A stretch of DNA of 16,530 bases from contig DATJWY010000152.1 of assembly GCA_035500775.1 (NCBI GenBank), forward strand, positions 1-16,530, in the 5' to 3' direction. Both the position numbers and the translations under genes were made by a program. The stretch comes from DATJWY01 sp035500775 (GTDB lineage Bacteria; Pseudomonadota; Alphaproteobacteria; Acetobacterales; Acetobacteraceae). Positions 5,731 through 12,249 of the stretch are shown piece after piece; within the stretch, counting starts at the first letter, position 1; every line of letters begins with the position of its first letter. The notes below the pieces were generated by a model. The model was not told where the DNA came from. It ran no database searches and saw only the letters and a list, made by a program, of their open reading frames with translations.

Positions 5731-7212
5731 TCAATTGGCGGGCATCACGGCCTTTTCGTGCGGCAATCCGCCGTCGTCGATGTCGAAACCGGGATCAAGC
5801 ATGGTCTTGCCCTGTTCGCCTACGAACGCCGGCTGCGCCTTGATCCACAGGCTCGGCTTCTGCTGCCGTGCGTAGGCCAATAGCCGCGCTTCCAGGTCGG
5901 CCGCTACATCGGGGTGCTGATCGGCGACGTTGGTGGTCTCGCCGATATCGGTGTCCAGATCGTACAACTCGGTCCTGCCCGGCAGCAGGGCGATCTTGAT
6001 CAACTTCCATTTGCCCTTGCGGATGGCGCCACGGAACGCCTCGACGTTGATCAGGATGTCGTCGTGCGGCGAGGGCTTGCCCCCCGCCAGCGTCGGCCAG
6101 ATATCCTTGCCGTCGAACGGATGATCCGGGCTGCCCACGCCGCCGGCGAGCACCAGCAGCGTCGGCATGATATCGACCATGTCCAGCGGTTCATTGACGA
6201 TGCGCGGTTGAAGGTGGCCGGGCCAGTTGACGAAGGCCGTGACGCGAACGCCGCCTTCGTACAGGCTCCCCTTGCCGCCACGCAGCGGAGCGTTCGACGC
6301 GGGCGCCTTCTGCCCCTGCTCGATCCCGCCCTCCTCGGCTTCGCGCTCGGCGTTGCTTTTGGCGCCCTGCGCGAACAGCCCGGTCGTTGCGCCGCCGTTG
6401 TCGCTGGAAAAAACGATGATCGTATTGTCACGGAGATTTTTCTTCTCCAGTTCCGCGACGATGCGGCCGACCTCATGGTCGAGCGACGAGATCATGCCTG
6501 CATAGGCCTGCCGGTTGTTGTCCGCGATACCCGGGTAAAGATCCCTGTATTCCTGCGGCACCTGATACGGCGCGTGCGGCGCGAGCGAGGCGAAATACAG
6601 GAAGAACGGCGTCTTGTTATCCTGCTGGTCGATCAGCCTGACGGCGTCATCGCCGATCAGGTTCATAACATACCCAGGCTCCTTCAGGAACGTTCCGTTG
6701 CGCTGCCAGTCGATGACGCCGCCGCGCTCGTGGGTGAAATAGTCGATCTCGCCGACGACGTTGCCGTAGAAGTAGTCGAAGCCGCGGTTCTGCGGCCAAT
6801 ATTTCTTGTCGGCGTGGCCGAGGTGCCATTTGCCGGTGATCATCGTGTGGTAGCCGGCATCCTTCAACGCCTGCGGCAGCGTGCGCTCGTCGGTCGCGAG
6901 GCCATAAGTGTGGCTTGGGAAGATCACCAGGGTTTGCAGCCCGTAACGCATCGGGTATCGCCCGGTCATCAGCGCGGCGCGGGACGGCGTGCAGACCGGC
7001 TCGCCGTAGAAGCTGTCCATGCGGACGCCCTCGGTCGCCAGCTTGTCGATGTTCGGCGTCTTGGTCTCGCTGCCGCGATAGCCGACGTCGGCGTAGCCGA
7101 GATCGTCGGCCATGATGAAGACGATATTCGGCTTCCGCTCAGCCGCGTGGGTGGCGGCCAGCGCGATCGAAGAGAACAGGATCGCCAGATGCAACCGCCA
7201 CCCTGTCAGCAT
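5731..7212 (-). CDS. Secreted type I (formylglycine-dependent) sulfatase / arylsulfatase
   Basis: A 493-residue sulfatase that should cleave sulfate esters outside the cytoplasm. A signal peptide covers about residues 1-24. Active-site elements occur in the usual order: metal ligands Asp 36-Asp 37 (IMADDLGY), the CTPSR signature (Cys 74 to be converted to formylglycine, Arg 78), GKWHLG (Lys 128, His 130), His 213 in APHAPY, Asp 271-Asn 272 in SSDNGG and Lys 314 in GGKGSLYEGG. Length is normal. Conversion of Cys 74 needs a formylglycine-generating enzyme or anSME, and none is in the window. GGGGAGA lies eight bases before the ATG at 7212. A 61-codon ORF ends 20 bases upstream. By eye the gene is less GC-rich than its neighbours. 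The exact substrate cannot be read from sequence. Confidence 0.93.
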   Translation of the reverse strand: MLTGWRLHLAILFSSIALAATHAAERKPNIVFIMADDLGYADVGYRGSETKTPNIDKLATEGVRMDSFYGEPVCTPSRAALMTGRYPMRYGLQTLVIFPSHTYGLATDERTLPQALKDAGYHTMITGKWHLGHADKKYWPQNRGFDYFYGNVVGEIDYFTHERGGVIDWQRNGTFLKEPGYVMNLIGDDAVRLIDQQDNKTPFFLYFASLAPHAPYQVPQEYRDLYPGIADNNRQAYAGMISSLDHEVGRIVAELEKKNLRDNTIIVFSSDNGGATTGLFAQGAKSNAEREAEEGGIEQGQKAPASNAPLRGGKGSLYEGGVRVTAFVNWPGHLQPRIVNEPLDMVDIMPTLLVLAGGVGSPDHPFDGKDIWPTLAGGKPSPHDDILINVEAFRGAIRKGKWKLIKIALLPGRTELYDLDTDIGETTNVADQHPDVAADLEARLLAYARQQKPSLWIKAQPAFVGEQGKTMLDPGFDIDDGGLPHEKAVMPAN

Positions 7213-7232
7213 CGCGGGATCTCCCCTTGATG

Positions 7233-7418
7233 TCAGTCGCGCGCCCGCATTTTGAGGATCTGCGACTGCAAGTGTTCGATCGTCTTGCGCAGATCAGCGT
7301 TTAGCCCACCCTGCCGGACCGTGAACGCCTCGAACGATGCAAGATGCTGTTCCAGGATGCCGAGGATCGGCGTCGGAATCTCCAATCTGTCGGATAAAGT
7401 AATGGATTCCAAAGGCAC
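7233..7418 (-). CDS. Small ORF of unknown function, possibly a gene remnant
   Basis: A 61-codon frame opening at a GTG and ending 20 bases before the sulfatase start. The translation is soluble with a helical, charged C-terminal half (DLRKTIEHLQSQILKMRARD). I do not recognise it. The GTG lies in the loop of stem C of the repeat at 7396-7457 and the first seven or eight codons are repeat sequence, so either the element supplied the start or the true start is lost. The only other starts are TTG codons (for example 7385) and there is no clear ribosome binding site. The frame is the same as that of the lytic transglycosylase just upstream, separated from it only by the stop and the element. It may be a truncated gene fragment. 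Confidence 0.35.
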   Translation of the reverse strand: MPLESITLSDRLEIPTPILGILEQHLASFEAFTVRQGGLNADLRKTIEHLQSQILKMRARD

Positions 7419-7457
7419 CGCCTTTGGCGGGGTCCAGGGGCGGAGCCCCAGGCCTTT
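7396..7457 (-). repeat. Two-hairpin 3'-end element, type A-C (copy 5)
   Basis: Directly after the transglycosylase TGA comes AAAGGC, stem A (7435-7451, GGGGC/GCCCC with one A-A mismatch before the outer pair), the linker ACCCCG, stem C CCAAAGGC/GCCTTTGG (7409-7427) and a conserved tail. On the plus strand the tail and first arm read GTAATGGATTCCAAAGGC, nearly identical to the SDR copy at 15068-15128. Confidence 0.85.
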
Positions 7458-9314
7458 TCAGTGCAACACCACCGGCGCACGCGCAGGCTCAAAGCGTGGC
7501 CATGCGCCGGCGGCGAGCGTGTCCAGGCTCGGAGCGGTTTCGCCAAGGCGCAGCGCGTAAATCCACATATAGGTGAACGCGCGATGCACGAAGGCGCGGG
7601 TTTCGGCGGGTGGAATGGCCTCGATATAGAGCAGCGGATCATCCCCGCCCGGCACCGACCAGTGGCCCACGTTGCCCGGCCCGGCATTGTAGCTCGCGAG
7701 CAGCCGGATCAGGTCGTTGTTCACGATGCTGTTATGGCCGAGATAGACGAGGTAGCGCTGTCCGAGCTGCACGTTCAGCGCCGGGTCGTGCAGGCGCGCG
7801 GCGGCGCCGGTGAAGCGCCCGGCATCGCCGGCGATGTAGCCGGCGGTCTGCGGCATGATCTGCATCAGCCCGTGCGCCCCGGCGGCCGAAACCGCCGCCG
7901 GGTTGAAATTGCTCTCCAGCCGGATCAGCGCATAGACGAGCGCGCGGTCCAGCACGAATCCGCCGCGCGGCGAGAGCTGGGGCAATTGATAGTCCGCGGC
8001 GGCGCGCGTCAGCTCGTCATCGCCCTGGAGCCGCGCGGTGATCTCGGTCGCGAGCCGGTCCATGCCGACGGCGCGGGCGACGCGCAGCAACGCCAGGCGA
8101 AGCGGCGGATTATCCTGTGCGCTTGGCCAGAGCCGGCGCAGTTCCGCTTCCGCCCGGTCGGGTTGATCGACCTGCAACAGCGCGAAGGCGCGGCGGCCCT
8201 GCGGCGTGGCGGCCACCGCCTCCATATCCGCCTCGCCCAGCGTCTCGCGGGCGAGGTCGGAGCCGCCATCCGGCGCGGGGGCGAGGTTGCGGCCGAGCAC
8301 GCGGTGGGCGAGCAGGCCGTAGAAACTGCGTGGCTCATCCGCGGCGCGCAGCATCCAGGGGCGCCAGCCGGCGGCGTCGCCGTCGCGCAGGTGCGCCCGC
8401 GCGGCCCAGAAGGCGGCGGCGGCGCGCAGCCCGCCGGGGGCGAGGGGTGCGACCGAGGCGGCCTCGAAGAGGGACCGCGCCTCCGTCCAGTCGCCCTGCC
8501 GCCAGGCGGCGAGGCCGGCGGCGAAGGCGCCCTGGCCGATCGCGTAGCCCGAGCCCTCCGTGGCGAAGCGCCCGAGGCTCCGCGCCTCCGTGTCCCGTCC
8601 GGCGGCGAACAGCGCCGTCGCGATATCTCCCCGGAGCCGGGCGGCATAGAGCGGTGAAAGCCCGCGTGTGTTCGTCACCAGCCGGCGGGCGCGGTCAAAG
8701 GCGCCGGCATGCAGCGCGGCGGCGACGGCCTGATCCAGCCAGGGCCGCCGGCCATAGAGTCCCTCCGCCGGGTCCGCTTCCTCCGGGCTCGTCATGCCGG
8801 CATGGCTCGCCAGCGTGGCGCCGGACGGCGCGGGCGGCGGCGATGCCTTGCGCGGCAGTCGGGTGAGCAGCAGGCCATAGACGGCGGGCGCGTCCGGCAG
8901 GTCGGCATAGCGGCCGAGCCAGTCGGAAAGCTCCGGCGCGGTGACGCGGCCGTGCTCGTGGCCGAGATAGCGATCGGCCAGGATGTGGCCGAGCAGGCTG
9001 GTGTCCGTCAGGCGGTTGGTTTCGGCGATGGCGAGCGGGATGTCGCCCCGCGCCTGCAGGCTGAAGATCCGCCGGATGCGCGCCGCCTCGCTGGGTGCGA
9101 GCGGCTGTGGCAGACCCGCGCCGCTGTTGCTGGAAGGCGGTGCCACTCGGGGCATCGCCATGGCGATTTCGTCGTTTCCCGCGGTCTTCCCGGCTGCTGA
9201 CAGATCCTCGGCCGCCATCGCAGGGCGGAGAGTCGTGCTGACCAGCATCGCCGCGCCGGCCAGCATGGCCCGGGCGGCAGGAAGACGGGAAAGCGTGTGA
9301 CCGATCCCTCTCAT
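7458..9314 (-). CDS. Soluble lytic murein transglycosylase (Slt70-like)
   Basis: A 618-residue periplasmic enzyme that cleaves peptidoglycan glycan strands with formation of 1,6-anhydromuramic ends. A signal peptide covers about residues 1-34. The long alpha-helical middle region (superhelical U-domain) is rich in Ala, Arg and Leu. The C-terminal SLT domain has the catalytic Glu at about residue 467 in RLESNFNP, followed by GAHGLMQIMPQTA and LLASYNAGPGNV, the three signature blocks of family 1. I place the start at the ATG at 9314 because the signal peptide then begins properly; in-frame starts at 9356 (ATG) and 9407 (GTG) would add unrelated residues. No strong Shine-Dalgarno is visible. It follows the uracil-DNA glycosylase gene on the same strand, with a palindrome between them. 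A two-hairpin element begins at its stop. Confidence 0.92.
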   Translation of the reverse strand: MRGIGHTLSRLPAARAMLAGAAMLVSTTLRPAMAAEDLSAAGKTAGNDEIAMAMPRVAPPSSNSGAGLPQPLAPSEAARIRRIFSLQARGDIPLAIAETNRLTDTSLLGHILADRYLGHEHGRVTAPELSDWLGRYADLPDAPAVYGLLLTRLPRKASPPPAPSGATLASHAGMTSPEEADPAEGLYGRRPWLDQAVAAALHAGAFDRARRLVTNTRGLSPLYAARLRGDIATALFAAGRDTEARSLGRFATEGSGYAIGQGAFAAGLAAWRQGDWTEARSLFEAASVAPLAPGGLRAAAAFWAARAHLRDGDAAGWRPWMLRAADEPRSFYGLLAHRVLGRNLAPAPDGGSDLARETLGEADMEAVAATPQGRRAFALLQVDQPDRAEAELRRLWPSAQDNPPLRLALLRVARAVGMDRLATEITARLQGDDELTRAAADYQLPQLSPRGGFVLDRALVYALIRLESNFNPAAVSAAGAHGLMQIMPQTAGYIAGDAGRFTGAAARLHDPALNVQLGQRYLVYLGHNSIVNNDLIRLLASYNAGPGNVGHWSVPGGDDPLLYIEAIPPAETRAFVHRAFTYMWIYALRLGETAPSLDTLAAGAWPRFEPARAPVVLH

Positions 9315-9387
9315 ACCCAACGGCCGTATCGACCGCTGAGCGCACACGCAACCCATATTGGCGCTGTTCCATACGCGCACCGAGGGG

Positions 9388-9409
9388 AAGTGACCAGACT
9401 CAGTCACTT
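9388..9409. promoter_or_regulatory. Perfect 7-base inverted repeat between UDG and slt genes
   Basis: AAGTGAC and GTCACTT flank an 8-base centre. The site is 13 bases after the glycosylase stop and 73-95 bases before the preferred transglycosylase start. There is no T-run on either side, so it is a weak terminator candidate; spacing and length also fit a dimeric repressor operator. The two cannot be separated by sequence alone. Confidence 0.35.
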
Positions 9410-9422
9410 AAGCGGGGGCGCC

Positions 9423-10313
9423 TCACGAGTTTGTGATCTCATCCAGGGTGCGCCGCAGCAGCAGCAGGTCCGCCCAGGCCTCCCGTTTGCCGGCGGGCGT
9501 GCGAAAGGCGAGTGCCGGGTTCACCATCGGCAGGGCGGGAACCGGCTGGTTGAGGCCGGCGATGCGCACGGGGTGCCATTTGCCGCGCAGCCGGCGCGGC
9601 CCCTGGGTGCTGCCGGTCAGCGCCCGGGTCACGAGCGCACCCAGCAGCACCAGGTGGCGTGGCCGCAACAGGGTCAGATGCCGGTGCAGGAAGGGCAGGC
9701 AGGTTTCCACCTCGCCCGGCGTCGGGGCGCGGTCGCCGGGCGGCCGCCAGGGCAGCAGGGTGGTGAGCAGCACCTGCGTGCGGTCCAGGCCGATCGAGGC
9801 CAGCATCCGGTCGAGTCGCTGTCCGGCCTCGCCGACGAAGGGCCGGCCGGTCCGGTCCTCGTCCGGCCCCGGTGCGTCGCCGATCAGCACCAGCCCGGAG
9901 GCAGGGGTGCCGTCGCTGAACACGAGATTGGTCGCGGTGGCGCTGAGCGGGCAGTCCTGGAACCCGGCGATGGCCGCGCGCAGTGAGGCGAGGTCCGCCG
10001 CCGCGGCGGCGACGGCCTCGGCGCGCGCGGCGGCCGGCAGGCTCGGCACCATGGCCGGGGCGGCGGTCGCGCCCAGTTTGGTCGCGCCCAGGGGGCGCGC
10101 GCCCGGGGGAGCGCCCGGGGGCGTCGTGCCAGCGGGTGTCGGGCCGAGGCTGCCCGCATGGGGGCCGGGTAATGCGGGCATGAGTCCGGCCGAGGCACCG
10201 GGGTGTGCCCCCGGGCGCTCTTGCGGCGCGGCAAGCCGGTCCAGCGGCGCTTCATCCAGCGCCTCGTCGGCTCCCCACTCCAGTTGCAGCCGCAGCAAGG
10301 CCAGCATGTCCAT
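9423..10313 (-). CDS. Uracil-DNA glycosylase family protein (family-4-like) with altered active-site motifs
   Basis: A 296-residue protein. Residues 1-30 match the usual N-terminal segment (MDMLALLRLQLEWGADEALD), 31-100 form a Pro/Ala/Gly-rich linker, and 118-292 form the glycosylase domain. Motif 1 is GDAPGPDEDRTGRPFVGEAG (145-164), the central motif is TTLLPWRPPGDR (184-195) and the C-terminal motif is NPALAFRTPAGK (265-276). As I know the family, these positions usually carry Glu in GEAPG, Asn before the L/V-x-PWRPPG segment, and His in HPA. Here they are Asp 146, Thr 185 and Asn 265. Only two cysteines remain (121, 205), fewer than the four that bind the cluster in classic family 4 enzymes, a reduction I believe also occurs in alphaproteobacterial relatives. 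It is divergent from the ETF-QO gene. Family membership is clear; uracil excision activity is uncertain. Confidence 0.88.
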   Translation of the reverse strand: MDMLALLRLQLEWGADEALDEAPLDRLAAPQERPGAHPGASAGLMPALPGPHAGSLGPTPAGTTPPGAPPGARPLGATKLGATAAPAMVPSLPAAARAEAVAAAAADLASLRAAIAGFQDCPLSATATNLVFSDGTPASGLVLIGDAPGPDEDRTGRPFVGEAGQRLDRMLASIGLDRTQVLLTTLLPWRPPGDRAPTPGEVETCLPFLHRHLTLLRPRHLVLLGALVTRALTGSTQGPRRLRGKWHPVRIAGLNQPVPALPMVNPALAFRTPAGKREAWADLLLLRRTLDEITNS

Positions 10314-10396
10314 GACCGGCCGGTTGTGCCGCCGGCGGGGATTTTGCGCAATCGCGGACTCGGATTAGATGGAGGTAACGTCAAAGGGAGGCAAGG

Positions 10397-12022
10397 ATGA
10401 GCGACCGGGAGGCAATGGAGTTCGATGTGGTGGTGGTGGGAGGTGGCCCGGCCGGGCTTGCCGCCGCTATCCGCCTGAAACAATTGGCCCCCGACGCGGC
10501 TGTATGCCTGGTTGAGAAGGGTGGCGAGATCGGCGCCCACATCCTCTCGGGCGCGGTGATCGAGCCGCGTGCCCTGAACGAGCTGCTGCCTGACTGGCAG
10601 GAGAAGGGGGCGCCGCTCACCACGCCGGCGGGCGAGGATCGGTTCATGTTCCTCACCGAAACCGGCGGCTTCCGCCTGCCCACCCCGCCGCAGATGCATA
10701 ATCACGGTAACTTTATCGTCAGCCTTGGCGATGTTTGCCGCTGGCTGGCGCAGCAGGCCGAGGCGCTCGGGGTCGAGATCTATCCCGGCTTCGCCGCCGC
10801 CGAACTGCTGGAGAAGGATGGCCGCATCGTCGGCATCGCCACCGGCGACATGGGCATCACCCGCACTGGCGAGCAGGGACCGAACTACCAGCCCGGCATG
10901 GAGCTGCGCGCCACCTACACCCTGTTCGCCGAGGGCTGCCGCGGCTCGCTCAGCAAGAAGCTGATGCAGCGCTTCAACCTCCGCGAGGGCGTCGATCCGC
11001 AGACCTACGGCATCGGCATCAAGGAGCTGTGGGAGATCCCCAAGGAGCAGCACAAGCCCGGCCTGATCATGCACAGCTTCGGCTGGCCGATGGACAGCAA
11101 GACCTATGGCGGGTCCTTCCTGTACCACTGGGGCGAAAACCTGGTTTCCTACGGCTTCGTCGTCGGGCTGGATTACAGCAACCCCTGGATCTCCCCCTTC
11201 GAGGAGATGCAGCGGCTCAAGACCCATCCGAAGATCCGCCCGCATTTCGAGGGTGGGCGGCGCATCAGCTACGGCGCGCGTGCCCTGTCGGAAGGCGGGC
11301 TCCAGTCGATCCCGCGCCTGACCTTCCCGGGCGGCGCGCTGATCGGCGACGCGGCCGGGTTCCTCAACGTGCCGAAGATCAAGGGCACGCACGCGGCGAT
11401 GAAGTCCGGCATGCTGGCTGCCGAGGCGGTGGCTGAGGCGCTGGCCGGCGACCGCCCGGCCGAGCCCGCGAGCTTCACCGACAAGGTGAAGGCAAGCTGG
11501 CTCCATGAAGAACTGCGCGGCGTGCGCAACATCCGCCCCTCCTTCGCCAAGTTCGGCAATATCGGCGGCTTCTTCTACTCGGCGCTCGACACCCTGGTGC
11601 TGCGCGGCCGCGCGCCCTGGACCTTCCACCACCCGCATGCCGACAACGAAACGCTGGTGCCGGCCGACAAGGCGAAGCGGATCGAGTATCCGAAGCCGGA
11701 CGGCAAGCTGACCTTCGACCGGCTCTCGTCCGTCTTCCTCAGCAACACGAACCACGAGGAGGACCAGCCGATCCATCTGCGGCTGCGCGATCCGTCGCAG
11801 TGGAAGGGTGTGAACTGGGATCAGTTCCGTTCGCCGGAAAGCCGGTATTGCCCGGCCGGGGTGTATGAGGCGGTGGGCGTCGAGGAAGGCGAGCCGCGCC
11901 TGCAGATCAACGCGCAGAACTGCGTCCACTGCAAAACCTGCGACATCAAGGACCCGAACCAGAACATCGACTGGTGCACGCCGGAGGGCGGCGGCGGTCC
12001 GAACTATCCGGGCGGTATGTAA
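10397..12022 (+). CDS. Electron transfer flavoprotein-ubiquinone oxidoreductase (ETF-QO)
   Basis: A 541-residue inner-membrane-associated FAD and [4Fe-4S] enzyme that passes electrons from reduced electron transfer flavoprotein, fed by acyl-CoA and amino-acid dehydrogenases, to ubiquinone. The FAD-binding motif GGGPAG is at 15-20, near the N-terminus. The second FAD segment PGGALIGDAAGFLNVPKIKG lies in the middle. The cluster cysteines are Cys 485 (YCPAGVYE) and Cys 509, 512, 515 (NCVHCKTCDIKDP), followed by the family's PEGGGGP ending. Length is full. GGGAGG lies five bases before the ATG at 10397. The start is 83 bases from that of the divergent glycosylase gene. The etfAB genes are not in the window. 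Two opposed two-hairpin elements follow the stop. The gene is called etfD in some bacteria. Confidence 0.97.
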   Translation: MSDREAMEFDVVVVGGGPAGLAAAIRLKQLAPDAAVCLVEKGGEIGAHILSGAVIEPRALNELLPDWQEKGAPLTTPAGEDRFMFLTETGGFRLPTPPQMHNHGNFIVSLGDVCRWLAQQAEALGVEIYPGFAAAELLEKDGRIVGIATGDMGITRTGEQGPNYQPGMELRATYTLFAEGCRGSLSKKLMQRFNLREGVDPQTYGIGIKELWEIPKEQHKPGLIMHSFGWPMDSKTYGGSFLYHWGENLVSYGFVVGLDYSNPWISPFEEMQRLKTHPKIRPHFEGGRRISYGARALSEGGLQSIPRLTFPGGALIGDAAGFLNVPKIKGTHAAMKSGMLAAEAVAEALAGDRPAEPASFTDKVKASWLHEELRGVRNIRPSFAKFGNIGGFFYSALDTLVLRGRAPWTFHHPHADNETLVPADKAKRIEYPKPDGKLTFDRLSSVFLSNTNHEEDQPIHLRLRDPSQWKGVNWDQFRSPESRYCPAGVYEAVGVEEGEPRLQINAQNCVHCKTCDIKDPNQNIDWCTPEGGGGPNYPGGM

Positions 12023-12026
12023 GAGA

Positions 12027-12080
12027 CCAGGGGGCTTCGCCCCCTGGGCCCCCCACTGGGGCCTTGAGGCCCCAGACCCC
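12027..12080 (+). repeat. Two-hairpin 3'-end element, type A-B (copy 6)
   Basis: Five bases after the ETF-QO stop: stem A CCAGGGGGC-TTC-GCCCCCTGG (12027-12047), linker GCCCCCCA, stem B CTGGGGCC-TTGA-GGCCCCAG (12056-12075) and ACCCC. Stem A is one pair longer than the usual form in both arms. Opposed to copy 7. Confidence 0.87.
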
Positions 12081-12106
12081 CAACCATTTGATTCCCTTAA
12101 TGTCAT

Positions 12107-12155
12107 GGGGTCTGGGGCCAATGGCCCCAGTGGGGTCCAGGGGCAAAGCCCCTGG
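12107..12155 (-). repeat. Two-hairpin element, type A-B, inverted partner (copy 7)
   Basis: Stem B CTGGGGCC-AAT-GGCCCCAG (12112-12130) and stem A CCAGGGGC-AAA-GCCCCTGG (12137-12155), oriented opposite to copy 6. No minus-strand gene ends here, so this is a partner copy rather than a 3'-end copy. The two copies could also pair with each other in one long foldback. The TPR gene starts 95 bases further on. Confidence 0.85.
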
Positions 12156-12249
12156 CCTTTCAGGCAAGGGTCAATCAGGCGTGTGGTTGGTAGGAGACCG
12201 CGCGACGAGGCGCTTACGCTCCGCCCGGCGTTGCTCTAGGGTCACGCTC

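Noticed and set aside
5914..7230. 438-codon plus-strand frame opposite the sulfatase
   Set aside because: Mirror frame of a well-supported sulfatase; no motifs of its own.
10344..10370. Promoter for ETF-QO (TTGCGC ... TTAGAT)
   Set aside because: The spacing is only 15 bases and the hexamers are weak.
9884..12121. 745-codon minus-strand frame opposite ETF-QO
   Set aside because: Antisense to ETF-QO, which has all FAD and cluster motifs; the translation is typical reverse-frame sequence.
11974..12249. N-terminal extension of the TPR frame
   Set aside because: The frame reads through the repeat elements; a proper signal peptide starts at 12250.
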